Assembly: GCA_011523635.1 (NCBI GenBank)
Contig: WTGI01000026.1
Coordinates: 1-55,802 of the forward strand
Source of the DNA: Acidimicrobiia bacterium
GTDB lineage: Bacteria; Actinomycetota; Acidimicrobiia; Spongiisociales; Spongiisociaceae
Direction of reading: 5' to 3'
DNA: 55,802 nucleotides
Shown here piece by piece: positions 8,136 to 16,654 of the stretch; within the stretch, counting starts at the first letter, position 1; each line of letters opens with the position of its first letter. The position numbers and the translations under genes are program-made. Below the pieces are notes generated by a model, which was given only the letters and a program-made list of their open reading frames with translations, had not been told where the DNA came from and searched no databases.

Positions 8136-8984
8136 TCAGCCAATCGCCTCGCGCAGCCAGGTGATGCTCTCGGCGACCATGCGGTCCTCATCGCTTCCGG
8201 GCGGGAGCGTGGCCAGTTCGACGCACATCAGGCCCTCGAAGTCGGCCGACCGGAGTTCGGCCAGCACGCCGCGAAGGTCTAGGTCCCCCTCGCCCAGAGA
8301 TGTACACGGCCACCATCCTCCCGGGTCGCCGAAGTCGGCCTCCGACAGGTCCAGATCCTTCACGTGCACCATGTCGGTGGCGCCTGCGAGGAGGCGGCTG
8401 GCTGCCATGAGGTCGCTGCCTACCCGGACGACGTTGGCCGTGTCGAGGACCACGCCCAGGTTTGGTGCGTCCACCCGGTCGATCAACTCAGCTAGCGCAG
8501 GGACCGGGAGGGCGGTGTGGGTCTCGATCGACAACCGGACCCCGAGCTCCGCCGCGTGCCGGCACGCTGCCTGCACCCTAGGGATGAGTCGTTCCACCGA
8601 GATGTGCGGCGGCTCGCTTCCCCAGTGGGTGAAGGTGCCGACCACCAGCCGCACCAGAGCTAGCTCCATGGCGGCCGCGTGGTCGATGACCCGGAGGAGG
8701 TCGTCGAGCCTCTCGGCGGACCTCCCCATCTCCAAGCCCCCGGGATGGCCCCAGGCCAGCACGGCCTCGAGGCCCGCCTCGTCCAGGGTCAGGGCCAGAC
8801 GATCCCGGAAGACCGCATCGTCGAGATCCAGGTAGCAGGTCTCCAGACTTACGCCGTCGACCCCGAGTTGGGCAGCCCGGTCGAGGAAGTCCCAGGTCGT
8901 CCAGCGGGTTCCCGGGTCCTCCTCACCCTCCCGTATCTCGCCGAAGAAGCGATGGTACGAGTAGGTGTCGATCCCGACCCGCAT
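8136..8984 (-). CDS. Sugar phosphate isomerase/epimerase-like TIM barrel protein
   Basis: A 282-residue protein of the AP-endonuclease-2/xylose isomerase-like TIM barrel family. It has MRVGIDTYSYHR at strand 1, the metal-ligand segments SIETHT, GVVLDTANV and MVHVKDLDL, and a terminal CVELATLPPG glutamate. Such proteins epimerise or isomerise keto-sugars and inositol derivatives. It starts 6 bp after the Gfo/Idh/MocA dehydrogenase stop, so the two form an operon; the usual pairing suggests successive oxidation and isomerisation of a sugar or cyclitol. Confidence 0.85.
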   Translation of the reverse strand: MRVGIDTYSYHRFFGEIREGEEDPGTRWTTWDFLDRAAQLGVDGVSLETCYLDLDDAVFRDRLALTLDEAGLEAVLAWGHPGGLEMGRSAERLDDLLRVIDHAAAMELALVRLVVGTFTHWGSEPPHISVERLIPRVQAACRHAAELGVRLSIETHTALPVPALAELIDRVDAPNLGVVLDTANVVRVGSDLMAASRLLAGATDMVHVKDLDLSEADFGDPGGWWPCTSLGEGDLDLRGVLAELRSADFEGLMCVELATLPPGSDEDRMVAESITWLREAIG

Positions 8985-8990
8985 CGTTGC

Positions 8991-10088
8991 TCAGTCCACG
9001 CCGGGGACCCTGGCCAATCCTCCCGTGCGGATGCTGTCGTAGGCGGCCGCCACCACCTCGACGGACCTGGCGCCGACCTCTCCGGGCGACCGGTTGGGCA
9101 CGTCCTTGCCCTGGGTGAGGTCGATCAGGGTGCTGGGCGGGCCGTCGCACTGGTACAGGCCGGCGTGGGGCGGTAGGTCGGGCTTGTTGTCCACACCGTC
9201 CTCGCGGAAGTGCCACAGGAAGTCCCGCTCCAGATCAACTATCAGTTGGCCTTCGGAGCCGTAGTAACGGACCTGGAGTTGGTGACGAGGCCAGGGCTCG
9301 TCGGCAATGTCGCCGATACCCGCCTGGCTGGGACAGCTGGCGCCGCTCAGGACCCCGGTGGCGCCCGACTGGTAGCGGATGCTGATGGCGTCGTGCAGGT
9401 CGACCCTGGCGCCCACGTTGTTCATCAGGGCGAACACGTCCTTGGCCCGCTCGCCGCTCAGCCAGAGAGCCAGACCCATGGCGTGGCTCAACTGAGCGGG
9501 GCCGTAGCCACCCCCGGACATAGCGGGGTCCGTCCACGTGTCCCAGTCGGGCATGAAGTCATCGGCCGAGCCCTCGTAGGCGCCGGTGGCCTTCAACAGC
9601 TCCCTGGTGCCCGAGGCCATCGCCACCAGAATGTGCTCGATGTCCCCTACCCCGCCGTCCTCGGTCATCATCCGCTTGGCCTCGATGACGGTGGGCCGGT
9701 AGTGCCAGCCGAACGAGATGACCAGATGCCGGCCCAGCGCCTTGGCTGTGGCGTCGAGATCCCAGGCGTCGGCAGGATCGATCGTGACCGGCTTCTCGCA
9801 CAGGACGTTGGCGCCGGCCTCCATGGCGGCCTTGGCGTGCTCGTGGTGGAACACCGACGGGCTGCCGACCACCACCGCGTCCAGATCGTGCTCGAGGGCC
9901 TCGCGGTAGTCCTCGGTGATGTGCTCGAACCCGAAGCGATCCTTGAGCATCTCGAGCGCATCCCAGCCCTTGCGAACGGCCACCACCAGCTCCACGTCGT
10001 CCCGCGCTTGCAGTACGGGGATGTGGTTGCTCGCCGCCCAGGAACCGGCGCCGATCACACCTACCCGCACCCGATCGTTCGCACCCAT
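8991..10088 (-). CDS. Gfo/Idh/MocA family oxidoreductase (paralogue 1)
   Basis: A 365-residue NAD(P)-dependent sugar or cyclitol dehydrogenase. The Rossmann motif is VIGAGSWA (11-18), the catalytic dyad motif is CEKP (97-100), and the alpha/beta substrate domain follows. ATG 10088 has a GGAGGGTTC ribosome-binding site. It is a close paralogue of 11816-12910, sharing for example PWPRHQLQVR, DLPPHAGLY and an EVGARSVE-like tail. The TIM-barrel isomerase follows directly. Confidence 0.9.
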   Translation of the reverse strand: MGANDRVRVGVIGAGSWAASNHIPVLQARDDVELVVAVRKGWDALEMLKDRFGFEHITEDYREALEHDLDAVVVGSPSVFHHEHAKAAMEAGANVLCEKPVTIDPADAWDLDATAKALGRHLVISFGWHYRPTVIEAKRMMTEDGGVGDIEHILVAMASGTRELLKATGAYEGSADDFMPDWDTWTDPAMSGGGYGPAQLSHAMGLALWLSGERAKDVFALMNNVGARVDLHDAISIRYQSGATGVLSGASCPSQAGIGDIADEPWPRHQLQVRYYGSEGQLIVDLERDFLWHFREDGVDNKPDLPPHAGLYQCDGPPSTLIDLTQGKDVPNRSPGEVGARSVEVVAAAYDSIRTGGLARVPGVD

Positions 10089-10198
10089 GAACCCTCCAAT
10101 CCGCTGTCGACACCGAGCCGTCAGAACAATAATCGCGGCGCCCGGCCGGTCACATTCCCGCAGCACCGGGCCAAATAGGCCCCTAGGGGATACTGCTG

Positions 10199-10362
10199 GT
10201 GGTCTGTCTGTGGAATGGCGGTGTGGTATGGCGTCGGCAGCGGTGGTCCTCGCAAGGCCCGCTGACGAAGGCGTGCCCGCAGCGGCACGTTGAGGAAGCG
10301 GAACGCAGCGAGGGGCGCCGATGACCGCCATAACACGCCTGGTCATTTCACAGACAGACCAC
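10199..10362 (+). mobile_element. 164-bp MITE-like repeat, family 1 copy 2
   Basis: The 14-bp terminal inverted repeats at 10199-10212 and 10349-10362 are identical to those of 310-474, and the body is near-identical for the first 110 bp. Copy 2 sits in the 315-bp gap between a divergent dehydrogenase and rhaM, 41 bp upstream of the rhaM start. It has the same orientation relative to the downstream gene as copy 1. No coding capacity is evident. Confidence 0.72.
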
Positions 10363-10403
10363 TAGATTCGAGCGGGCACCCAGACGGTTTGGAGGAGGCT
10401 TCC

Positions 10404-10718
10404 ATGGAACGAGCGTGCTTCACGTTCGAGATCTATCCGGACAAGGCCGACGAGTACAAGAAGCGCCACGATGAGATCTGGCCGGAGTTGGTCGAGGAGA
10501 TCCAGAAGGCCGGGCTCAAGAACTACAGCCTGTTCCGCCGCGGTACCCAGATCATCGCCTACGTGGAGGCCCACCCGGATGTGGCCACCGCCTTCGGCAA
10601 GATAGGACCCACCGAGGTGAACGCCCGCTGGTCGGAGTGGTTCGAGGATGTGATCCTCAGCCTCGTGGACGAGGACGGCAACCTCTACTGGGCCGACGAG
10701 GTCTGGCACCTCGACTGA
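10404..10718 (+). CDS. rhaM: L-rhamnose mutarotase
   Basis: A 104-residue dimeric ferredoxin-like protein, exactly the usual length of RhaM/RhaU. It matches the family in the N-terminal FEIYPDKADEYKKRHDEIWPEL region, the central NYSLFRRGTQIIAYVE strand and the C-terminal EVWHLD. It interconverts alpha and beta anomers of L-rhamnose, or a related 6-deoxy sugar, before catabolism. ATG 10404 follows GGAGGAGGCTTCC. No rhamnose isomerase or kinase accompanies it here; dehydrogenases of the oxidative route are nearby. Confidence 0.88.
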   Translation: MERACFTFEIYPDKADEYKKRHDEIWPELVEEIQKAGLKNYSLFRRGTQIIAYVEAHPDVATAFGKIGPTEVNARWSEWFEDVILSLVDEDGNLYWADEVWHLD

Positions 10719-10749
10719 ACGACTGCGCCACCCCTCGGCCGTGCGAGTA

Positions 10750-11805
10750 TCATCGAGCGTCCGGGGGTCGGCCTCCCGCCAGCCACGGCGGGTTGGGAAG
10801 TAGGCGTCCCGGCGGGTAGAAACCGGGCCGGGCCGCCAGGGCGCCAGGAACCGCATTGACGAGCAGGGCCGCCGTGGTGGACACGGCCGGCATGCCCGGT
10901 TCCATCGTGACTTCCAGTTCGTTCTCCCCTGAGATCCGGATGCGGTCGCGGGTCTGCCAACCCACCTCGCCCGGCGCCACGTGCAGGGAGAGTTCGAAGC
11001 GGAGCCACTCCCGTTCCCCGACCCATGCCGTGGCCAACTGGACGACCCCTGCGGTCTCGGGTGGTTCGATCGTGTGTCCGGTGAGGGCATGGACACGATC
11101 AGCGAGCACCGGCTCGATCTCCTCTTCGAACCGCTCGATCTCCAACCCCATCCCCTCCGCGATGACGCGGGCGCTCTCCGCGAAGCCGATATGCCCGCGG
11201 ACCCTGCGGGACCGGACTGCGTCCCTGAAACCTGCCTCCGTGTAGCCGATGCCCAGCGACCGGTGCACGCCCCGGCCGAACACCGACGCGTCAAGCGTGC
11301 GCTGGACCACGATCTTCGAGACATCCCAGGCGGCCCCGGCCAGGACGAGGGGGAGGGCATCGAAGGCGAAGCCGGGATTGATGCCGGCGGCGGCGATCAC
11401 CACTCCGGCTTCCTTCGCGGTGCGCTGCAGCGAGGCGCCGGCGCCGGGTTGCTCCACATCCGGCCAGGCGAGTTCCTCGCTGGTGCTTACCACGTGAACA
11501 CCCCTGCGGGCGCACAGCCGGATCAGAGGCAGGACGGAATCGAGTTCTGACCTGGTCGCTACGAGCGCGACTTCGGGGCGCGCCTCCTCGAGCATGGTTT
11601 CCGGATCCGTCCACACGCGAACGCCGGCCCAGGCGCCATCGGCCGACCTGCCTGCTCCCGAGGAAGGACTGCGAACCGCAGCCACCACGTCCATCCAGGG
11701 GCGGCGGCGGCACACCTCCAGCGCCGCGGTCGCCACGGTGCCCGCACCGAAGAAGGCGATCCTCACCCGCTCCGCGGCACCGGGGGTCTTCTGCGATGAC
11801 TTCAT
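10750..11805 (-). CDS. Dihydrodipicolinate reductase-like NAD(P)-dependent dehydrogenase
   Basis: A 351-residue protein with an N-terminal Rossmann motif GAGTVATAAL (20-29) and the DapB-like INPGFAFDALPLVLAG segment where the C-terminal domain begins. It is closest to the 2,4-diaminopentanoate dehydrogenase/amine dehydrogenase branch rather than true DapB, which is about 250-270 residues. I chose ATG 11805 (AGGGAAGGCCCG upstream) over the ATG at 11823 that overlaps the previous gene. It lies 10 bp downstream of the second Gfo/Idh/MocA gene. The real substrate is unknown. Confidence 0.65.
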   Translation of the reverse strand: MKSSQKTPGAAERVRIAFFGAGTVATAALEVCRRRPWMDVVAAVRSPSSGAGRSADGAWAGVRVWTDPETMLEEARPEVALVATRSELDSVLPLIRLCARRGVHVVSTSEELAWPDVEQPGAGASLQRTAKEAGVVIAAAGINPGFAFDALPLVLAGAAWDVSKIVVQRTLDASVFGRGVHRSLGIGYTEAGFRDAVRSRRVRGHIGFAESARVIAEGMGLEIERFEEEIEPVLADRVHALTGHTIEPPETAGVVQLATAWVGEREWLRFELSLHVAPGEVGWQTRDRIRISGENELEVTMEPGMPAVSTTAALLVNAVPGALAARPGFYPPGRLLPNPPWLAGGRPPDAR

Positions 11806-11815
11806 CGGGCCTTCC

Positions 11816-12910
11816 CTATGCATCCGCCGGGATACGGGCCACGGCGCCGGTGGCCGCGCTCTCGTAGGCGGCGCTCAGTAGCTCGACGGTCCTGGCACCA
11901 ACGTCGGTGGGAGATCGGTTCTCCGCGGCCCTTCCGAGGGCCAGATCAATCAGCACATCGGGGGGGTCCTCGCATCCGTAGAGACCGGCGTGGGGTGGCA
12001 GGTCGACCTTGACATCCCTGCCGTCGTCGCGGAAGAGCCACAGGAAGTCCCGCTCCAGGTCGGCCACGAGATGACCCTCCGTGCCGTACACCCGGACCTG
12101 AAGCTGGTGACGCGGCCACGGGGCATCCTCCTGGTTGACCGCGCTCCCCCCAGGTGGCGAAGACGCCCCCGATATAGAACCCGTGGCACCCGAGCGGAAG
12201 CGCACGCTGATCGCGTCGTGGAGGTCGACGGCGGCGCCCTCGCGGTTCATGAAGGCGAAGACCCGGGAGGCGCGCTGGCCGGTGAGCCACAACGCCAGCC
12301 CGAGGGCGTGGCTCAGCGCCGCCGGGGCGTACCCCCCGCCGGACAGCCGGGGATCGATCCAGGTCTCGACGGCGGGCTGGAAGAAGGAGTCCTGGCCCCG
12401 GTAGCTCCCCGTGCCGTGGAGGAGTCCGCGCAGGCCGGACGCCATGGCCACCAGGACGTGCTGGACGTCCCCGACACCGGGATCCTCCATCAGGCGCTTG
12501 GCCTCGATGGCGGTGGGACGGTAGTTCCAGCCGAGGGCGAGGACCAGGTGGCGGCCGAGTTCCGACGCGATGTCGTGGAGTTCCCAGGCATGCCCGGGCT
12601 CGGTGGTGAAGGGCTTCTCGCACAGCACGTGGGCGCCCGCCTCCAGTGCCGCCCTCACATGCTCGTAGTGGAGCCCCGCCGGGCTGGCCACGACAACCGC
12701 GTCCAGGTCGAGCGCCAGCGCGTCCCGGTAGTCGTGGCTGACATGTTCGAAGCCGAACCTGTCAGCCAGCATGGCCAGCGCCTCCCGGTTGGTACGGACG
12801 GCGCTCACCAGCTCGACATCGTCCCGGGCAGCCAGGATCGGGATGTGGTTGGCGATCGCCCAGGAGCCGGCGCCGATCACACCCACCCGGACCCGGCGAC
12901 CCGATCCCAT
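11816..12910 (-). CDS. Gfo/Idh/MocA family oxidoreductase (paralogue 2)
   Basis: A 364-residue NAD(P)-dependent dehydrogenase with VIGAGSWA (11-18) and CEKP near residue 97. It is collinear with paralogue 1 at 8991-10088 along its whole length, so the pair arose by duplication. It lies in a compact minus-strand operon: VOC protein, 4 bp, this gene, 10 bp, DapB-like dehydrogenase. It probably oxidises a sugar or cyclitol hydroxyl distinct from that of its paralogue. Confidence 0.9.
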   Translation of the reverse strand: MGSGRRVRVGVIGAGSWAIANHIPILAARDDVELVSAVRTNREALAMLADRFGFEHVSHDYRDALALDLDAVVVASPAGLHYEHVRAALEAGAHVLCEKPFTTEPGHAWELHDIASELGRHLVLALGWNYRPTAIEAKRLMEDPGVGDVQHVLVAMASGLRGLLHGTGSYRGQDSFFQPAVETWIDPRLSGGGYAPAALSHALGLALWLTGQRASRVFAFMNREGAAVDLHDAISVRFRSGATGSISGASSPPGGSAVNQEDAPWPRHQLQVRVYGTEGHLVADLERDFLWLFRDDGRDVKVDLPPHAGLYGCEDPPDVLIDLALGRAAENRSPTDVGARTVELLSAAYESAATGAVARIPADA

Positions 12911-12914
12911 ATGC

Positions 12915-13418
12915 CTATCCGTAAGGGTTGACGAACGGACTCTCGACCTCGAACGGCCTTCCCCCGTCGGCGAACTGGATCAGCTCGATCGAGATGTCAT
13001 CCGGGTCGCGCAGGTAGCAGGTGAGGGCACCCTCGTACCTGCCCCAGGCGCAGCGGACCGGCTCGGCGGACACGAACACCGCATGGTCCCGCATCCGTTC
13101 GTAGTCCCGGTAGATGTCCTCGGTCTCCAGGCAGAGATGCGTGTTCCCGGCGTTGTAGGTTGCCATGTCCACGCTGCCGGGCGGCGGGTTGTGGTACTGG
13201 AGCATCTCGAGCACCGAACCGCCCGGCAGCGCCCAGAATGCGCCCGACATGTCACAGTTGGGATACCCGACGATCTTGCCCACGTAGTCCTCCACGTCGG
13301 CGGCTATCCAGGTGCCCTGCATGAACGGCTCCTCCTCGAGGAACCTGGTCCACCAGGGAACCGATACCTCCAGGTCGGTCACCGCCACCCCGACGTGGTC
13401 GATCGAAAGAAAACTCAC
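12915..13418 (-). CDS. VOC (glyoxalase/dioxygenase superfamily) protein
   Basis: A 167-residue vicinal-oxygen-chelate protein with two beta-alpha-beta-beta-beta modules: IDHVGVAVTDLE at the start, NTHLCLETEDI beginning the second half, and the DPDDISIELIQ C-terminal strand carrying the metal-ligand Glu. GTG 13418 has a strong AGGAGGTAGACCG site; a longer frame from 13448 lacks one. Members isomerise, epimerise or open substrates through a bound divalent metal. As first gene of the operon with a sugar dehydrogenase, a lyase or epimerase role is plausible but unproven. Confidence 0.82.
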   Translation of the reverse strand: MSFLSIDHVGVAVTDLEVSVPWWTRFLEEEPFMQGTWIAADVEDYVGKIVGYPNCDMSGAFWALPGGSVLEMLQYHNPPPGSVDMATYNAGNTHLCLETEDIYRDYERMRDHAVFVSAEPVRCAWGRYEGALTCYLRDPDDISIELIQFADGGRPFEVESPFVNPYG

Positions 13419-13782
13419 CGGTCTACCTCCTGGTCCTGCCCGCACCACCGTGGGGCGATGGCGTCCATTGACAAGTTAGCCCCAATTATTCATGGTGGGG
13501 GTTTGTACAGGTGACAGGAATGGGTGCTCCGTGCTCCTGACCTGGAGTCATAGCCGTTTGGCAGCCCTGCCTTCCGGCCGGGTGTGAAATCAACCGCCAG
13601 GTGAAGGGTGCTGCTTCGCAAAGATGTGGTTGGAGTGGCCTGATCCGAGTCGGCGTGCTGGGGACAGGAGTAATCAGGGCTAGTGACGCTCGCCCGACCC
13701 TGCACCGCCCGGCGTACTATCTGAGCGGAACCGGTCACGAAACCGCTCCGCATGCAAACACCGGAATCCAGGAGGTCCAGGG
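13419..13782. other. Divergent intergenic region
   Basis: This 364-bp gap between the VOC operon and the metallophosphoesterase must hold promoters for both. A more AT-rich patch occurs at 13480-13500, and the ribosome-binding site AGGAGGTCCAGGG precedes ATG 13783. I see no convincing small gene, RNA gene or member of either repeat family. Confidence 0.4.
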
Positions 13783-15825
13783 ATGCCCAGCTTCGACCGC
13801 TCAGACGTACCGCAGGCCGCCCTGGAGTTCGTGGTCATCGCCGACACCCATCACCTGGTCGATCCGGGCATGTATTCGACCAAGGGCGACTCGGTCACTC
13901 CGGAGATCGTGCGCGAGTGGTCGGACCGGGGTGACTGGGCGCTGGCCCTGGCCAAGGCCACCGGGTCCGAGTTGGTCTTCCATGTGGGGGACCTGGCCCA
14001 GGAGTACCCGGGATCCCAGTTCTTCGACACCGGGAGGCGAGCCGCCGTGACCCAGTTCGAGGAGTCGGGCATGGAGGTCAACTTCGCCGCCGGCAACATG
14101 GACATCGGGGACAAACCGGATCCCACCGTGCCCGCCGGATGGGTTGAGCCGGGATTCCTGAAACGCTGGGACGAGGACTTCGGCAAGTCGTTTTACAGCC
14201 GGACCGAGGGCGATACGCACTTCGTCGTCCTCAACTCCCAGATCATGAACACCACCCTCCCCGAGGCGATAGAGCAGCGCGAGTGGGTCGAGGCCGACCT
14301 CGCCGCCCACGCCTCGTGCCGGATATTCATTTTCATGCACCTTCCGCCTTACCTGGTCAACGAGGACGAGCCCGGCCTGGGCAGCTACGACGTGCTCGAC
14401 AACCCGGACCGGACCTGGCTGCTGGACCTGTGCCGGCGCTACGAGGTCGAGGGCCTGTTCAGCGGACACACCCACTTCCAGGTCTTCAATCGTGCCGATG
14501 GCATCAGCCTGTACACGCTTCCTTCGACCACCACGACCAGGCCGGGCTTCTACGAGGCCTTCAACGTGTGTCCGCCCGACCGGGGATGGATCGACACCAC
14601 CAAGCTCGGCTTCTTCCTGGTGCGGATCGCCGATGGTGCGACATCGGTGCATCTCATCCGGACCAGCGGGGAGACCCACGCCAACCACCCGGCCGGAGCG
14701 CGGATCCTGAGCGGCACGACCGTTGACCTGCCCCATTCTCCGGTGGCCACCTACCTGCGCCTGCCCATCACCAACCAGAGCGACGGGGCGATCTCCTATC
14801 CCAACCACGTGAGGCACAGGATCCGCGACGACTACCCCCTGCTCTCGTGCGTCGAGGCGGGTATCCGCCATGTGCGGTTCCCGATCCACGACCTCGATGT
14901 GGCTCTGCAGGCCGGGCGACTCGCCGTGTTGCGGAGCGAAGGGGTGCAGCTGACGGCCACCGTCCTGTGTCCGAGGCCAGGTGACATAGCTGCTGCCGCT
15001 CGCAAGGCATCCGAAGCCGACTTCATCGAGGTCCAGCTGACCAACCGCTTCCTACCGGAAGGCGAGGATCTGGAGGCCCTCGCGGAACTGCGGGAAGCGG
15101 GAGTTGGGGTTGCGATGGCCCCGCTGGCGCTGGAGGACACCGGCAAGGTGCATCTGCGCAGCCGGACCGGCTTCCGACCCCGGGAGCTACCACACCTCGA
15201 CGAGATGCTGAACGAACGTGGCGTCCAACTGGACCGGGCGGTCTGCATGGTCGAAGACTCGGAGTCGGTGTGGAGCGACATCCTGAGCTTCGACACCCGC
15301 CTTCGCTCCGTCGGAGGCCTCGACTTCCTGGTCCCGCTGGAAACCGACGATGAACGTAACGCACTGGCGGTCGCCGAAGCCCTGTTCGCAGCCGCAACGA
15401 TGCCCGGCTGCCGCATCTATGTCGATCCCCTACAGGATCTCGACCGCGTCACCAAAGTAGTGCACGGGCTCCTCGACCGGTTGTCGAACCCGCGGCCTGC
15501 CTTCCACGTAACCCGCGTGCTGAACACGGTGCTGTTCGGGGAAGGACGCAGACCGGGCACCTACACACCTGTGGGTTCCGGCGGGCTACCGGGTGCCGCA
15601 GACGTACGGGTAATCAAGGATCGGAGAGCCGAGTTCTGGCTGGTGCCCGATCAGGAGAGGCGGAGGGCTGCCGAGGCCCTGCGGCAGGAGATCGACGAGC
15701 ACCAAACTCTTAGGCTCATCGACCCGATAGCCGGCATGTCCTGGCAGATGCCACGCGGACCCGTGGCTGACCTGGTGGCCTCCCCCGGGAGCGGCCCGAT
15801 GCCGGTGGTTCAGATCCCGAAGTAA
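13783..15825 (+). CDS. Metallophosphoesterase fused to an unassigned C-terminal domain
   Basis: A 680-residue protein. The N-terminal half (about 15-300) is a calcineurin-like phosphoesterase with D21-x-H23, GD (69-70), GNMD (104-107, where GNHD is usual), H186 in FMHLPPY and GHTH (228-231). These would bind two metals and hydrolyse a phosphoester. The C-terminal half (about 320-680) is not recognised; alternating hydrophobic strands and helices, with segments such as ADFIEVQL and GGLDFLVPLE, look like a TIM-barrel fold. There is no signal peptide, so it should be cytoplasmic. The start has an excellent ribosome-binding site. The substitution of His in GNHD and the fusion make the substrate hard to guess. 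Confidence 0.75.
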   Translation: MPSFDRSDVPQAALEFVVIADTHHLVDPGMYSTKGDSVTPEIVREWSDRGDWALALAKATGSELVFHVGDLAQEYPGSQFFDTGRRAAVTQFEESGMEVNFAAGNMDIGDKPDPTVPAGWVEPGFLKRWDEDFGKSFYSRTEGDTHFVVLNSQIMNTTLPEAIEQREWVEADLAAHASCRIFIFMHLPPYLVNEDEPGLGSYDVLDNPDRTWLLDLCRRYEVEGLFSGHTHFQVFNRADGISLYTLPSTTTTRPGFYEAFNVCPPDRGWIDTTKLGFFLVRIADGATSVHLIRTSGETHANHPAGARILSGTTVDLPHSPVATYLRLPITNQSDGAISYPNHVRHRIRDDYPLLSCVEAGIRHVRFPIHDLDVALQAGRLAVLRSEGVQLTATVLCPRPGDIAAAARKASEADFIEVQLTNRFLPEGEDLEALAELREAGVGVAMAPLALEDTGKVHLRSRTGFRPRELPHLDEMLNERGVQLDRAVCMVEDSESVWSDILSFDTRLRSVGGLDFLVPLETDDERNALAVAEALFAAATMPGCRIYVDPLQDLDRVTKVVHGLLDRLSNPRPAFHVTRVLNTVLFGEGRRPGTYTPVGSGGLPGAADVRVIKDRRAEFWLVPDQERRRAAEALRQEIDEHQTLRLIDPIAGMSWQMPRGPVADLVASPGSGPMPVVQIPK

Positions 15826-15884
15826 TGTGCCCACCTGGTCGGATTGGAAACCGGCCTCGAACTATGCACAGTTCCATCTGGGCC

Positions 15885-15926
15885 TTGATATCCCACACCT
15901 GCCTTACTATAGTTTCTCTAGTAAGG
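15885..15926 (+). promoter_or_regulatory. vapBC promoter with overlapping palindromic operator
   Basis: A -35 box TTGATA (15885-15890), a 17-bp spacer and a -10 box TATAGT (15908-15913) form a near-consensus sigma-70-type promoter. An exact inverted repeat, CCTTACTA at 15902-15909 and TAGTAAGG at 15919-15926, straddles the -10 box and the expected start point. This is where an AbrB-type antitoxin or its complex with the toxin would bind to repress its own operon. Confidence 0.7.
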
Positions 15927-15947
15927 ACTAGCTGTTTTGATTAAGGA

Positions 15948-16196
15948 ATGGATAGAAACAGAATGATCGAGTCCACTATTACGGCGAGGGGGCAGACGAC
16001 CTTGCCCAAGGCTGTTAGACAAGCACTCTCGATCCAGTCGGGAGACCGTGTGCGGTACATCATCCAGAATGATCAAGTCCGCCTGCTCGGAGTGCGTCCC
16101 ATAAACCGCTTGTACGGGGTGTTACAGCATCATGGCCCGGCCGCGACACTCGAGGACATGGATGACGCCATCGCAGAAGGAGCATCCAGGGCGTGA
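15948..16196 (+). CDS. vapB: AbrB/SpoVT-type antitoxin (VapB-like)
   Basis: An 82-residue (or 77 from ATG 15963) swapped-hairpin DNA-binding antitoxin. The TITARGQTTLPKAVRQAL segment is the AbrB domain core, and the acidic, helical C-terminus (LEDMDDAIAEGA) would wrap the toxin. AAGGA lies too close to the first ATG and rather far from the second, so the start is uncertain. The stop overlaps the toxin start (GTGA). The promoter and palindrome upstream fit conditional autoregulation. Confidence 0.85.
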   Translation: MDRNRMIESTITARGQTTLPKAVRQALSIQSGDRVRYIIQNDQVRLLGVRPINRLYGVLQHHGPAATLEDMDDAIAEGASRA

Positions 16197-16591
16197 CCGC
16201 TATCGACACGAACGTACTCGTGCGTTACCTCGTACGAGACGACGCCGAGCAGGCTGAGGCAGCCCGGGCACTGCTGGAAGGGTTGACGCGCGAACGCCCC
16301 GGTTTCGTGTGTCGCGAGGCTGTAGTGGAGGTGGTGTGGGTGCTTGAGCGAGTCTATCGGTTCGGACGAGTCGAGATCGCGGATGTACTCCTGGAACTAC
16401 TTGCGACGGACTGCCTGGTGTTCGAGTCCGCCGACGATGTCATCCGCTCGGTGCTGCGCTATCGACAGGGAGGACCGGGTTTCTCGGATCTGATGATTCT
16501 CGCTGCGGCCAACCGGGCGGAAGCGCTACCACTGCACACTTTCGACGGCCGCCTCGCCAGGGTGGAGGGGGCCTCCCTGGTTCGCACCTGA
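16193..16591 (+). CDS. vapC: PIN-domain ribonuclease toxin (VapC)
   Basis: A 132-residue PIN-domain protein with the expected acidic site: D5 (IDTN), a Glu in CREAVVE (E42 or E46), D99 (FSDLM) and D118 (TFDGR). VapC toxins cleave tRNA or rRNA once the antitoxin is lost. GTG 16193 overlaps the antitoxin stop by four bases, so the two are translationally coupled and made in linked amounts. All catalytic residues appear intact. Confidence 0.9.
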   Translation: MTAIDTNVLVRYLVRDDAEQAEAARALLEGLTRERPGFVCREAVVEVVWVLERVYRFGRVEIADVLLELLATDCLVFESADDVIRSVLRYRQGGPGFSDLMILAAANRAEALPLHTFDGRLARVEGASLVRT

Positions 16592-16654
16592 CCGTCGTTG
16601 ACCGGAGGCCAGATCGGATGGGTTGGACAGAGACCACCCCAAACCGGCAGGCTT

